From Idiomarina sp. PL1-037 (GTDB lineage: Bacteria > Pseudomonadota > Gammaproteobacteria > Enterobacterales > Alteromonadaceae), in the NCBI RefSeq assembly GCF_034422975.1, contig NZ_CP139873.1:2542001-2606000 (forward strand): a stretch of DNA of 64,000 bases, read 5' to 3'. The notes below the pieces were generated by a model. The model worked only from the letters and a program-made list of their open reading frames with translations. It did not search any database and was not told where the DNA came from. The position numbers and the translations under genes are program-made. Within the stretch, counting starts at the first letter, position 1, and each line of letters opens with the position of its first letter. Positions 23,804 through 33,319 of this stretch are shown here, in pieces.

Positions 23804-25473
23804 GCTTCGGCTTCCGGTTTAAAAACACAAACTCGATTTCTTCCGGTTTGCTTCCCTTTATATAAAGCTTTATCTGCTCGGCGGAGCAAAGTTTCTGCAG
23901 ATTCATTTTCGAAGTAGGTACTGGTTACTCCCACCGTCACTGTTACCATAATCGATTCGCTTTCTGTTTTAGTTACCAATGCTTGTATTGCCGCTCGTAA
24001 CGTCTCGGCTAACATCTGAGCATCGTCTTCCGGAGTATCGGGTAATATTATGGCAAACTCTTCGCCACCTATTCGGGCAAAAATATCGTTCATACGTAAT
24101 CTGCTTTTTACTGTATTAACGACTGATATCAAAACATCATCTCCTGCTGAATGCCCGAAACTGTCGTTTACACGTTTAAAGTGGTCAAGGTCGAATGATA
24201 TCAAGCTTAACGGTAGCTTATTACGCTGGCTTCGCTCAATTTCTTGCCTAAGACGCTCATCAAAATGCCGGCGGTTATAAGCTTCAGTTAAGGGGTCAGT
24301 TTTCGACTGCTTAAGCAGCTTATTCTCTAGTTCTTTTTCTTTAGTAATGTCTCTGACCGTACCAATAAGTGTTACTCCGTCTTTTTTTAACTCAGCCAAC
24401 TCATGAACCCATATATATTTGCCTGAAGCGTGGCGCATTCTATGCTGCACATCATGAACACCTGTACTTTCTGCAGCCTTTTCGCTTGCTTCTAATAAAG
24501 CTAAGTCTTCCTCGGGAACCAGTTCCCTAAAACCATTTATGCTGGGTTTCGTCGTTTTTGGATCAAGCCCCAAAATTTCATAAACCATATCAGACCAATA
24601 AAGCTCTCCGGTTTCTTGATTTGCCTCCCAGTGACCCATGCGAGCAATTTTCTGTGCTCTATTCAAGTTAAAACGGCTTTCTTCAAGTTCTATTTCTAAT
24701 CTCTTTCGTTCCGTTATATCGATAATCATTCCGGTCCAAAGCGTCGCACCATCTGGCAATAAAGAAGGTTCCGCATGACCAAAAACCCAACGCTCTGTTC
24801 CAGCAAGTTTTACTCTATATTCACAGACCCAGCGGGACATATAGCGTTTTGACTCATTAATGGTTCTGACAACGTGATCAAAGTCGTCTTCGTGAATGAC
24901 TTCAAAAACCGGACTCGCGTCATCTTCCACGTCTTTTGGTCGAACACCATAAATAGACTCTATGCCTTTAGTCGCAAAGGGAAACCAGCTACTGCCATCG
25001 TTGTTCATTTGATACTGGTACACAACACCGGGTAAAAGGGCTGAAATCGTCTCAAATTTTTGTTGTAGCTGAACTATTGAAGTAATATCGATATGCGTAC
25101 CAACAACCCACTCTGGCTTCCCCTCTCTAGTTCGCGTTATTAACTTTCCATAATCCCGAACCCAAACCCAGCGTCCGGATTTATGGCGCAGACGTACTTC
25201 ACATTCATAGTAAGATCGCCTGCCATTAAAGTGCGCCTCCAGAATTCGATTCGACAATTCTGAATCTTCTCTGTTCGCAAGTGACAACCAAGTCGCCAAG
25301 GTCAATGGTTGAAGCTCCTCCAGCGTATACCCGAGCATGTCAGCCCAGCGCTCATTGCATTTCATTTCGCCGGTCTGAACATTCCACTCCCAGGAACCAG
25401 CCTGAGTCGCTTCTATCATTGCTCGCAGCTTTTGTGCTTCGCTCATAGCTTCGAATTGTGTGTGTTCGCTCAT
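23800..25473 (-). CDS. PAS-PAS-PAS diguanylate cyclase
   Basis: 557 aa, soluble. Three PAS/PAC units at about 15-135, 140-255 and 265-380 are followed by a GGDEF domain with intact GGEEF at 469-473, and an RxxD inhibitory site (RMND) five residues before it, so product feedback is likely. DLDHFKRVND and GVTSTY are standard cyclase motifs. The first gene of a three-gene unit, with its stop overlapping the yaiI start by four bases. It is divergent from the peroxiredoxin gene. The PAS ligand is unknown. Confidence 0.92.
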   Translation of the reverse strand: MSEHTQFEAMSEAQKLRAMIEATQAGSWEWNVQTGEMKCNERWADMLGYTLEELQPLTLATWLSLANREDSELSNRILEAHFNGRRSYYECEVRLRHKSGRWVWVRDYGKLITRTREGKPEWVVGTHIDITSIVQLQQKFETISALLPGVVYQYQMNNDGSSWFPFATKGIESIYGVRPKDVEDDASPVFEVIHEDDFDHVVRTINESKRYMSRWVCEYRVKLAGTERWVFGHAEPSLLPDGATLWTGMIIDITERKRLEIELEESRFNLNRAQKIARMGHWEANQETGELYWSDMVYEILGLDPKTTKPSINGFRELVPEEDLALLEASEKAAESTGVHDVQHRMRHASGKYIWVHELAELKKDGVTLIGTVRDITKEKELENKLLKQSKTDPLTEAYNRRHFDERLRQEIERSQRNKLPLSLISFDLDHFKRVNDSFGHSAGDDVLISVVNTVKSRLRMNDIFARIGGEEFAIILPDTPEDDAQMLAETLRAAIQALVTKTESESIMVTVTVGVTSTYFENESAETLLRRADKALYKGKQTGRNRVCVFKPEAEA

Positions 25474-25587
25474 AATGTGTTCACTATAACTACTAGTTAG
25501 CCTGACCCTTAGGCCTCATGCCAATACCATATATCTAAACATTCTAAATTAGAAGAAGCTTGTTCTTCGTAAAACTCGAATAAGCAC

Positions 25588-25593
25588 TATAAT
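25588..25593 (+). promoter_or_regulatory. -10 box of the peroxiredoxin gene
   Basis: Perfect TATAAT 29 bases before the ATG region with only a weak -35 (CTTCGT at 17-bp spacing). A strong AGGAGG ribosome site follows at about 25611-25616. Confidence 0.45.
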
Positions 25594-25622
25594 ACTCAGT
25601 AACTAAATCGAGGAGGCTTTAT

Positions 25623-26252
25623 ATGACATTACGTATTGGCGATACCGCACCAAATTTTACCATCGATACCACACAGGGTTCGATAGATTTTCATGACTGG
25701 GCAAAAGGCTCGTGGGTATTTTTCTTTAGTCACCCGGCAGATTATACACCGGTATGCACCACAGAAATGGGCCGCACAGCACAGCTTGCCCCAGAGTTTG
25801 AAAAACGCAACGTGAAACCTTTAGGGTTATCGACCGATACCGTAGAAGCTCACAAAGGCTGGATTAATGATGTTAACGACACTCAGAGTACTGTACTTGA
25901 GTTCCCTATCGTTGCCGACAAAGATTTAGAAGTAGCGCAGCTTTACGACATGATCCATCCAAAGGAAAGTGCCACGGCTACAGTACGCTCTGTTTTTATT
26001 ATCGATCCGAATCAAAAAGTTCGTTTAATAATGACTTATCCCATGACTGTAGGCCGTAATTTCAATGAGATTTTACGCGTTATTGATGCTCTGCAAACGA
26101 CTGACCGTGACGAAGTGGCCTGCCCGGCTGACTGGCTGCCAGGAGACTCTGTCATTATTCGCCCGACGGTCAGCGATGAAGACGCAAAAGAGAAGTTTCC
26201 ACAGGGCTGGAAAACCTTACGCCCGTATTTGCGGCTGACCGATATTAAATGA
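25623..26252 (+). CDS. 1-Cys peroxiredoxin (Prx6 type)
   Basis: A 209-aa thiol peroxidase that reduces H2O2 and organic peroxides. The peroxidatic Cys45 lies in HPADYTPVCTTE, the exact Prx6-class motif, and the C-terminal half has the extra Prx6 domain (RPYLR at the end). No resolving Cys in the AhpC position is seen; the only other Cys is in VACPADWLPGD. Expressed from its own promoter with a strong ribosome site, convergent with the GAF-PAS-GGDEF-EAL gene. Confidence 0.93.
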   Translation: MTLRIGDTAPNFTIDTTQGSIDFHDWAKGSWVFFFSHPADYTPVCTTEMGRTAQLAPEFEKRNVKPLGLSTDTVEAHKGWINDVNDTQSTVLEFPIVADKDLEVAQLYDMIHPKESATATVRSVFIIDPNQKVRLIMTYPMTVGRNFNEILRVIDALQTTDRDEVACPADWLPGDSVIIRPTVSDEDAKEKFPQGWKTLRPYLRLTDIK

Positions 26253-26257
26253 ATCTA

Positions 26258-28555
26258 CTATTCATTTTCAAAAGATTGCTGGCGTTCTGCCCATTGCAGC
26301 AGTTCGCCCAGCGGCTTCGGCTTACTGAATAAGAACCCCTGCATAAAGTGGCAGCCATGTTCTACTAAATAAGCACACTCTTCTTCCTTCTCTACACCTT
26401 CAGCCACAGTGTCAATGCCTATATCCGCGACCATATTCAAAATTCCGCAGGTAATAGCGGCGTTATGCGAGTTTTCATGAATATTTTCAATAAAGCTGCG
26501 ATCAATTTTGAGCTTATTCACCGGCAGCATATTCAGATAACGCAAGCTTGCGAAGCCGCTGCCAAAATCATCAATAGCCACGTCTAGTCCCATATCTCGT
26601 AACTGTTGAAGTAAGTCAGCAATACGCTGTGTGTCGTTAACTAATACGTTTTCTGTTATTTCGACGGTGAGCTCGCCGGGTTTTATATCAAACTTCTCAA
26701 GTATCGCTTTCGTTTTACTGACAAAGTCTTCACGATAAAACTGGATAGGCGAAAAATTAACCGAAACAGATTTTATGCCGCACCGCTTCAGCTGTTGCAG
26801 GTCGTGACAAGCTTGTTTTAGAACCCATTCGCTTATTGGAATGATTTGCCCTGTGCGCTCAGAAACCGGAATAAAATCGGCAGGGGAAACATAGCCTTTA
26901 GTTGGATGTTGCCAGCGAATCAGTGCTTCAGCTCCGGCAACTTTACCTTTGTCGGTCATAATGGGTTGATAAAACAGTTCAAACTGCTCTTGCGCAAGCG
27001 CCTCCTGAATTTTGGTGCGCAACGCCACTTTGTAGCCCAAGTCTTCATCAAGGTTGGCTGAATACCAGTAAATCGAGTTCCCTCCGCGCTTTTTCGCTTC
27101 GTACATCGCTATGTCGGCCCGTTGGGTAAGCTCCATAGGATGTTTAAACTCAATATCATTTGCTGCTACACCAATTGCTGCAGACAATGAAACTTCAACT
27201 TCACCAATGCGAAAGGGCTGTTCAAGTACCGCTAAAACTTCAGCGCATAACGCATTCACTCGCTCAAACGCATTCATATTCTGAATAATGGCAACAAACT
27301 CATCACCACCAAAACGGCAAAGTAAGTTGGGTTCCAAAATTACCTGCTGCAGGCGTTGTGCCGTCTCAATTAAAACCTCGTCGCCAAGCTGGTGTCCCAG
27401 GCTATCATTTATAGGCTTGAAACCATCTAAATCAATAAAGATGACGAATATTGCCGTTTCGCTCTTAGTTTCCTGTAACTGCTGTAGTCGCTGCTCCATT
27501 GCGCTTCGGTTTACTAGGCGCGTTAAGCTGTCGTGAGAGCTAAGAAATTCTAAAGCCTCTTCACGCTGAATTCGTTCAGTAATGTCCTTAGCAATACCAT
27601 GCACGCCATTTATCTGGCCATTGGTAATAATAGGAATATTGGTTATTGCTAAGTTATGAAGCTGCCCTGCCTGGTCTTTTGCTTTTATTTCGTAGGACTG
27701 TGGAATACCAGCTTTAGCTGCTTCAAAATGCTCTGATGTTCGTTTTCGATCACACTCAGATACTGCCAGTTCGTAATGTTTACCCAGCAGTTCCTCTTCT
27801 TTAAGCGATAAAAGCTCACAAACTGCGCGGTTGACACTCGTGAAATTACCATCTGAATCGAGCATAAATACAGCATCAGGGTTGTGAGTAAATAGTGAGC
27901 GTTGACTCTGCTCAAAACGAGCTTGCTTCCTTCTTTGCTCCTCCTGCTCAATAATAAGAGCCACCAGATCACGGTTGCGGACAATAACTTCCAGCTCAGG
28001 CCCCAGCGGGATCCTGGGTTCTGAAAAATAAACAGCGAAGGTTCCGATGACGTCACTATTAATAATAGAGAAAATAGGATGAGACCAGCACGCGACTAGA
28101 CCTTGCTGGTCAATTAACGATCTAAATTTACTGAAACGTTCATCCTTTCTCATATCAGCAATGAGTACGGGTTCACCGAGCGATGCCGCTGTACCACAGG
28201 CACCAACACCGTCGGCTATAGCTAAGCCATCTAAGGCGCGATTATAGGATTTGGGTAGGGAAATCGAAGCAGCGGTTGATAAGGTTTGTCTTTTTTTATC
28301 GGCTACCATAATGGAACACATGGCACCATCAATTTGAGACTCAATAAGCTGGCAGATACCCTGCAAACGCTTTTCAATATCCCGATGCCGGGCTAAAGAA
28401 TTAAACGCCTCATAATGCGACTGAATTAAATAATTTGTGCCTTGATATCTTTTTTCCGCTCTTTTACCGATCACTACGACAAAAACTGTCGCGGTAATCA
28501 GGATAAGGACTATACCTGTTGCCAGAAGGCTAAATTCTAATACGCTACCCTGCAT
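26258..28555 (-). CDS. Membrane GAF-PAS-GGDEF-EAL protein
   Basis: 765 aa. One N-terminal transmembrane helix (about 7-29), a GAF domain (about 45-205, with DGVGACGTAA), PAS (about 215-335), GGDEF with intact GGDEF at 416-420, and EAL with EAL at 543-545, NFSPIQF, EITEN, DDFGSG, KIDRSF and AEGVE all present. Both catalytic signatures are intact, so it could be bifunctional or switch output; there is no clear RxxD inhibitory site. It is the last of a minus-strand series hemH, protease, exported protein, this gene, with 27 bp to the preceding gene. Confidence 0.92.
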   Translation of the reverse strand: MQGSVLEFSLLATGIVLILITATVFVVVIGKRAEKRYQGTNYLIQSHYEAFNSLARHRDIEKRLQGICQLIESQIDGAMCSIMVADKKRQTLSTAASISLPKSYNRALDGLAIADGVGACGTAASLGEPVLIADMRKDERFSKFRSLIDQQGLVACWSHPIFSIINSDVIGTFAVYFSEPRIPLGPELEVIVRNRDLVALIIEQEEQRRKQARFEQSQRSLFTHNPDAVFMLDSDGNFTSVNRAVCELLSLKEEELLGKHYELAVSECDRKRTSEHFEAAKAGIPQSYEIKAKDQAGQLHNLAITNIPIITNGQINGVHGIAKDITERIQREEALEFLSSHDSLTRLVNRSAMEQRLQQLQETKSETAIFVIFIDLDGFKPINDSLGHQLGDEVLIETAQRLQQVILEPNLLCRFGGDEFVAIIQNMNAFERVNALCAEVLAVLEQPFRIGEVEVSLSAAIGVAANDIEFKHPMELTQRADIAMYEAKKRGGNSIYWYSANLDEDLGYKVALRTKIQEALAQEQFELFYQPIMTDKGKVAGAEALIRWQHPTKGYVSPADFIPVSERTGQIIPISEWVLKQACHDLQQLKRCGIKSVSVNFSPIQFYREDFVSKTKAILEKFDIKPGELTVEITENVLVNDTQRIADLLQQLRDMGLDVAIDDFGSGFASLRYLNMLPVNKLKIDRSFIENIHENSHNAAITCGILNMVADIGIDTVAEGVEKEEECAYLVEHGCHFMQGFLFSKPKPLGELLQWAERQQSFENE

Positions 28556-28582
28556 TGATTCGCTGCATATTTATCGCTTGTT

Positions 28583-29086
28583 TTATTTAACCCGCTGCAC
28601 TCGCATACGGCGATTTGAACCTTCACGACCAAAGAAAAATGAATTTAATGCGCCGCGTTCAATATAATATGTATCATCGTCATTCCAGGGAAAATAACCA
28701 CCGCTATCGGTCTGTTTCCACATCTGGCCATTGCTAAGTTCAATACGCCACTTGTCATAAGGCCCCTGTTCTGTCGATGCAACTTCAACCTCAATTCGGT
28801 CAAGCTGGCCTTCCTCTTTTTCTTTATGCTCCATACCAAAAGTTCGCTCTAAAGAAGACTTACCACGGTGCCCCGCCTTGGACTTTTGTTTTTCAGCCTG
28901 CGTTTTTCCTCTGGCTTTTCCTTCTGCTTGCTTCGACTCACCCTGAGACTGCTTAGCAATATTGTCATAACATACCAGTCGTTCCAGCGAGTCTTCAATC
29001 CCTGCACAGTGCTGTAACGCTTTTTGTTGTGCATTAACACTGCCGGCTACCAACAATAAGGTTGCCCCTAGTAATGTTTTGTACAT
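28583..29086 (-). CDS. Small exported protein of unknown function
   Basis: 167 aa with a signal peptide cleaved near SVNA-QQ (residue 19). After it come HCAGIEDSLERLVCYD, a two-Cys motif seen in several periplasmic proteins, then a highly charged Lys/Gln/Glu-rich linker (45-90), then a beta-rich C-terminal domain with WRIELSNGQMWKQTD and GREGSNRRMRVQRVK. I know no function. It lies 23 bp after the retropepsin-like gene and before the GGDEF-EAL gene, probably in one transcript. Confidence 0.75.
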   Translation of the reverse strand: MYKTLLGATLLLVAGSVNAQQKALQHCAGIEDSLERLVCYDNIAKQSQGESKQAEGKARGKTQAEKQKSKAGHRGKSSLERTFGMEHKEKEEGQLDRIEVEVASTEQGPYDKWRIELSNGQMWKQTDSGGYFPWNDDDTYYIERGALNSFFFGREGSNRRMRVQRVK

Positions 29087-29109
29087 ACATCGTTCCTGTT
29101 TTGTTTTAT

Positions 29110-29613
29110 TTAATAACGTAATGTAAGAGTATCGCCTTTTTGCGTTAACTCAAATTCCTTCAACGCACTCATGCCCAAAAGTATGACATCGCCGTCCATT
29201 CCGGGAGTGATAGACGCCGCAACATTTGTTAGCTGAATTTCACCCAGTTCTAATCTGTCAATTTCTGTTCTATAAGTTATAACACGTCCGTTCGCTGTTT
29301 GAGACATACCTTGGCGGCCTTTACGCAAGCCCAGTTTTTTGGCCAAGTTTTCAGGAACAGCAACCAGTGTCGCTCCGGTATCTAGCAAAAAGGTCACAGG
29401 CTGACCATTCACTTTGCCCTGAGCCACATAGTGACCCATACGGTTTTGCTCCAGCACAACGGTGACCTGCCCGTTATCGACGTGGCTTTGCACCTGAGAG
29501 TTCGGATTAAACTGTTGCTGCAACTGATCTTCAAAAAACCAGACCAACATAACGAGGGCCAGCCCCCAGGCAATAAACATAAAAGGCTTGCCGAATGAAG
29601 TCGTACGCGCCAA
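29110..29613 (-). CDS. Retropepsin-like aspartic protease (clan AA, membrane-anchored)
   Basis: 167 aa with one N-terminal hydrophobic helix (about 10-27) that would place the rest in the periplasm. The active-site motif LLDTGAT at about 76-82 and a later hydrophobic-hydrophobic-Gly segment (VILLGM) match the TIGR02281-type family of single-domain aspartic proteases, which act as dimers. It directly follows hemH (11 bp). Substrate unknown. Confidence 0.85.
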   Translation of the reverse strand: MARTTSFGKPFMFIAWGLALVMLVWFFEDQLQQQFNPNSQVQSHVDNGQVTVVLEQNRMGHYVAQGKVNGQPVTFLLDTGATLVAVPENLAKKLGLRKGRQGMSQTANGRVITYRTEIDRLELGEIQLTNVAASITPGMDGDVILLGMSALKEFELTQKGDTLTLRY

Positions 29614-29624
29614 GTTAATCTCCT

Positions 29625-30719
29625 TTAATCATCATAGGGCAAACTTTGCTTTTTTACCTGATCGGCTCGTTGCTGCCGCTGTTCAGTTACTTCTTCAACT
29701 GACCAGCCTTGCAAATTATTTTCAATCAGTTGGCTTAACGCATCAATATGCCCGCTCTCAGCATTCAGAGCTGAAATGTATTCGTACCGCTCGCCGCCAC
29801 TTTCCATAAAGTATTCACGGTTTTCTTCACCAATTTCCTCTACGGTTTCTAAGCAGTCAGAAGAAAACCCCGGACAAAAAACCTGAACCGATTTTACTCC
29901 TTTACCGGGAAGCGCTTTCATCGTCATATCGGTGTAGGGCTGCAACCATTCTTCGCGGCCAAAACGTGACTGAAACGTCGTCAGGTACTCGTCCTTTCCA
30001 AGCCCCAATCGTTCTGCCAGTAAGCGCGATGTTTTGTAGCATTCGCAGTGGTAAGGGTCACCGTTTTTCAGGTAGCGCAATGGAATGCCGTGGTAAGAGA
30101 ACAGCAACTTATCAGCGCGCCCATGAGCATCCCAGTGTCGTTCGATACGCTGCGCGGCTGCCTCAATAAAAGGTGAAAAATCGTGATAGTGGGTAATAAA
30201 ACGAAGTTCAGGTAACCAGCGGCGTTTGGTAAAGTCTTTGGCCAGCGCATCAAAGGTTGAAGCCGTAGTCGATGCCGAATATTGCGGATACAAAGGCAAT
30301 ACCAACAGTTTTCGAACGCCTTTTTGCATCATTTTCTCAACGACATCGCCAAGAGCCGGGTTCCCGTAGCGCATGGCAAAATCCACCACAATGTTGTCAC
30401 CCCAGGTTTGCTTCAGTTTTGCTTCAATAGCCGATGCCTGGTCTTGCGTATGAAATAACAAAGGTGAGCCGCGGTCAGTCCAGACGGTCTTATAAGCCTC
30501 GGCTGAGCGCTTAGGTCGAAAGCGCAAAATAACCCCGTTCAAAATTAAGAACCAAAGTAAGCGCGGCACTTCAACCACTCGAGGGTCGGATAAAAACTCT
30601 TTTAGATAAGGCTTGAGTGCTTTTTTTGTTGGGGCCTGGGGAGTTCCCAGATTAGTGACCAAGACACCAATTTTGTCCGCTTGACCATGAGAAAAGCCAG
30701 GGCTTCCTTGATATTTCAT
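29625..30719 (-). CDS. hemH: Ferrochelatase
   Basis: Inserts Fe2+ into protoporphyrin IX, the last step of heme synthesis, at the inner face of the membrane. It is 364 aa, longer than E. coli HemH (320) by N- and C-terminal tails. Motifs include VTNLGTPQAPT, SDPRVVEVPR, RYGNPA, the active-site His in SYHGIPLRY and FCPGFSSDCLETVEE, whose Glu belongs to the acidic metal path. First gene of a four-gene minus-strand series; divergent from the VTT membrane protein gene. Confidence 0.96.
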   Translation of the reverse strand: MKYQGSPGFSHGQADKIGVLVTNLGTPQAPTKKALKPYLKEFLSDPRVVEVPRLLWFLILNGVILRFRPKRSAEAYKTVWTDRGSPLLFHTQDQASAIEAKLKQTWGDNIVVDFAMRYGNPALGDVVEKMMQKGVRKLLVLPLYPQYSASTTASTFDALAKDFTKRRWLPELRFITHYHDFSPFIEAAAQRIERHWDAHGRADKLLFSYHGIPLRYLKNGDPYHCECYKTSRLLAERLGLGKDEYLTTFQSRFGREEWLQPYTDMTMKALPGKGVKSVQVFCPGFSSDCLETVEEIGEENREYFMESGGERYEYISALNAESGHIDALSQLIENNLQGWSVEEVTEQRQQRADQVKKQSLPYDD

Positions 30720-30852
30720 TTTAAGTTACCTTTTAATAACACGATTAAGTGCAAAATTTACGTAAGTTTTAACGGCTTTGATCCCTATTTGCAAAAAAAT
30801 CACGCTTCACTCAACCGATGGATGCTATCGAAAACACTATGTTGACGCGCCA

Positions 30853-31437
30853 ATGACAAAAAATTCGAAGACGCAGCAATGGTACCAGAAACTGGCGAGC
30901 TCCCCCCATGCATTGATACTCCTATTTTTTCTCTCTGCTCTGGAAGCAACTGTGCTTCCCATAGCCTTAGAGTTAATTTTAATACCGTACATGGTACTCG
31001 AGCGCAAACGCATATGGCTGGTTTCGACCGTTGCTTTAGCGGGATTTTTAGCCGGGGCTATTGGTGGTTATTACATTGGCTTTGCCTTATTTGATACCGC
31101 TGGCGAATGGTTCATCAACTACTTTTCCCTTCAGGATTATTATAAAGAATTCCAGGAAACTCTGAGCGAAGACGGTTTTATTGCTATTTTTCTGGTAGGT
31201 GTTACTCCTGTTCCTTTCCAAGTGGCCATGCTGGCCGCAGGCGCTGGCGACTACCCGCTCTGGTTATTTCTTTTGGCCGCAGGTGCAGCGCGGGCTTTAC
31301 GTTATTATGCATTAGCACTTATCGTTTTATGGTTAGGGCCTTATACTGAACGTCTATGGGGTAAATACGCAGGTCGTGTCGGTTGGTCTATCCTCATCGT
31401 CGCGGGAACTGTGTTATTACTAATGCAGCTTTTTTAA
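30853..31437 (+). CDS. YqaA-like VTT/SNARE-associated (DedA-superfamily) membrane protein
   Basis: 194 aa from the ATG at 30853; a TTG 75 bases earlier would add a polar, implausible leader. Four to five hydrophobic segments. A PVPFQVAMLAAGAGDYP re-entrant-like segment around residues 120-136 and GAIGGYYIG are typical of the VTT fold. Members are implicated in lipid or membrane homeostasis, but this protein's role is not known. It lies 15 bp before the CorC-like gene, suggesting an operon. Confidence 0.82.
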   Translation: MTKNSKTQQWYQKLASSPHALILLFFLSALEATVLPIALELILIPYMVLERKRIWLVSTVALAGFLAGAIGGYYIGFALFDTAGEWFINYFSLQDYYKEFQETLSEDGFIAIFLVGVTPVPFQVAMLAAGAGDYPLWLFLLAAGAARALRYYALALIVLWLGPYTERLWGKYAGRVGWSILIVAGTVLLLMQLF

Positions 31438-31452
31438 GTATTTAAGGTACCA

Positions 31453-32487
31453 ATGTTTCTACTCATTCTTTTTGCCATTATCGCTATTGGCGTTTCATTT
31501 ATTTGCTCAGTTTTAGAAGCCGCTATTCTATCTGTTACGCCCAGTTACGTTGCGCAGCTGAAAGAGACCAAGCCTAAAACCCATAGGCAGTTACGCAAGC
31601 TAAAAGACTCTATCGATAAGCCCCTTGCAGCAATATTAACACTCAACACAATAGCCCATACAGCAGGCGCAGCGGGTGTTGGCGCTCAGGTTGGAGTTGT
31701 TTTCGGCGACGGCTACCTGGGTGTCGCTTCAGCCGTTATGACTCTGCTTATTCTGGTACTTTCGGAAATCATACCTAAAACGATTGGTGCCAAGTTCTGG
31801 CGACCCATTGCACCTTCGCTTCCCCCAATACTTAACTTTATGATTTTATCCCTGAAGCCGTTTATCTGGCTTTCCGATCAAATCACCAAACGTATTGGCA
31901 GCGGAGAAGCAGACATTGACGTTCGCTCTGAAATTAAAGCCATGGCTACTATAGGCCACGAGGAAAACGCACTGGATGATGACGAGCGCCGAGTCATTCT
32001 GAACATTCTCGACTTACATGAAATTCGGGTACGTGAAGTTATGACCCCCCGTACTGTGTGTGAATCTATTCGACCAGATTTAAGTATGGCGGAAGTCGGT
32101 GAAAGAATAAGAGAATTACCTTTTTCCCGATACCCGGTTATTGATAATGACGAGGAGCCACAAGGTATCGTTTTTCGCAGTGACGTCCTTGATGCTGACG
32201 AATCAGATACGCTGAAAGACATTGTACGATCAGTTGAGGTAGTTACAGAAACTGTCAGTGTCGAGGCTTTAATGAGTCATCTGCTCAAAGAGCGTCAGCA
32301 TATGGCATTAGTGTACGACGAACACGGCAGCTGGCTGGGACTCATTACCCTGGAAGATATTATCGAAACCATACTGGGTACCCCCATTATGGATGAAACC
32401 GATAACATAGCGAGTTTACGACGTTATGCTCGTCAACGCTGGGACAAACGGCTCAAGCGCGACCCAAATCAAACGCAAAGCCAGTAA
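31453..32487 (+). CDS. CNNM/CorC-type (HlyC family) transporter with DUF21 and CBS domains
   Basis: 344 aa. A DUF21 membrane domain (about 1-160, with FICSVLEAAILS and EIIPKTIGAKFW) is followed by a CBS pair (about 185-310, VMTPRTV at its start and GLITLEDIIETILG at its end). These proteins are tied to Mg2+/Co2+ efflux and adenine-nucleotide sensing. The C-terminal transporter-associated domain of larger members is missing, which is common. Its last 72 bp overlap the end of the convergent TauE-like gene. Confidence 0.9.
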   Translation: MFLLILFAIIAIGVSFICSVLEAAILSVTPSYVAQLKETKPKTHRQLRKLKDSIDKPLAAILTLNTIAHTAGAAGVGAQVGVVFGDGYLGVASAVMTLLILVLSEIIPKTIGAKFWRPIAPSLPPILNFMILSLKPFIWLSDQITKRIGSGEADIDVRSEIKAMATIGHEENALDDDERRVILNILDLHEIRVREVMTPRTVCESIRPDLSMAEVGERIRELPFSRYPVIDNDEEPQGIVFRSDVLDADESDTLKDIVRSVEVVTETVSVEALMSHLLKERQHMALVYDEHGSWLGLITLEDIIETILGTPIMDETDNIASLRRYARQRWDKRLKRDPNQTQSQ

Positions 32488-33174
32488 GGTAATGATTAAG
32501 CGAAACAGTTGGTTAAAGCGCTGGTCAGTAATTTTTTTTAGCCAGTGCAGGCCAACCCAGGTGCCGGCAAAGCCTGCCGCTATCATTGCTAATACCAGCG
32601 GTAACCAGTCCCGAAAGACAAATCCAGCCATGCCGAACACCAGCGCTTTGGGCGCGTGTTGCATGGCCATTACAGCGGAAAAAGTCGCGACCGTTTGCAT
32701 TCGCTGGCTAAATCGAGCTTTTACAAAAGCGGCAACCAGAGGCCCTGAAGCACCAACAAAAAGAGAAATAAAGCCGGTAACCAGGCCACCACCGACCAAG
32801 CCAGACCGACCGCGAAAGCTCTGTGGCAACTTAGGCCCCCAGGTTAGCCACATTAAAAACAATGCGATGGTAACTTGCAGAAAATGTGTCGGAAGCTGAA
32901 CCAATAATAAGCTGCCAATAAAAGTGCCTAATAAACCAAAAGGCACAAACCAGCCAACGGTTGGCCAATGAATGTGTTTCCAGGCCAACACGGTTCGGCC
33001 CACATTAGACCCCATTTGCACCAGTCCATGTACCGGAATAACCGCACTACCAGGTAACACCAAAGCCATCACACCAATCAGTACCGCGCCTCCGCCTGCG
33101 CCGGCCACGGCTGTTAATAACGAGGTTGCGGCTGATAAAAGTACCAGGCCATAAAACAAGGCTTCGTTAATCAT
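32416..33174 (-). CDS. TauE/SafE family membrane protein (probable anion exporter)
   Basis: 252 aa with about eight transmembrane helices in two repeats, starting with a Gly/Ala-rich SFAATSLLTAVAGAGGG-type first repeat. VGASGPLVAAF in the second repeat is the family signature. Members export sulfite, sulfoacetate or related organosulfur anions; the substrate here cannot be told. Its 3' end, encoding the last helix, overlaps the CorC-like gene on the other strand by 72 bp. Confidence 0.85.
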   Translation of the reverse strand: MINEALFYGLVLLSAATSLLTAVAGAGGGAVLIGVMALVLPGSAVIPVHGLVQMGSNVGRTVLAWKHIHWPTVGWFVPFGLLGTFIGSLLLVQLPTHFLQVTIALFLMWLTWGPKLPQSFRGRSGLVGGGLVTGFISLFVGASGPLVAAFVKARFSQRMQTVATFSAVMAMQHAPKALVFGMAGFVFRDWLPLVLAMIAAGFAGTWVGLHWLKKITDQRFNQLFRLIITLLALRLIWVALEPFVPALTSITS

Positions 33175-33319
33175 GCTTTCTTACTGCTCCCTGAGTCCCT
33201 GATTTGCGCTGATCGGGATCAAAACGGTATACTCCGCGCGATTTTTACGCGAATTGCTACGGCGATTTAAATAAAGGCTCCGGATTTACGTTTCGGACCG
33301 CTGAAAAAGGTAACATGAT

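Noticed and set aside
26248..26268. AAATGAA/TTCATTT hairpin between the peroxiredoxin and GGDEF-EAL genes as a terminator
   Set aside because: Only a 7-bp A/T-rich stem overlapping both stop regions; too weak to list.
30778..30852. TTG start for the VTT membrane protein
   Set aside because: The added 25 residues are polar and Cys/His-containing with no ribosome site; the ATG at 30853 fits the family.
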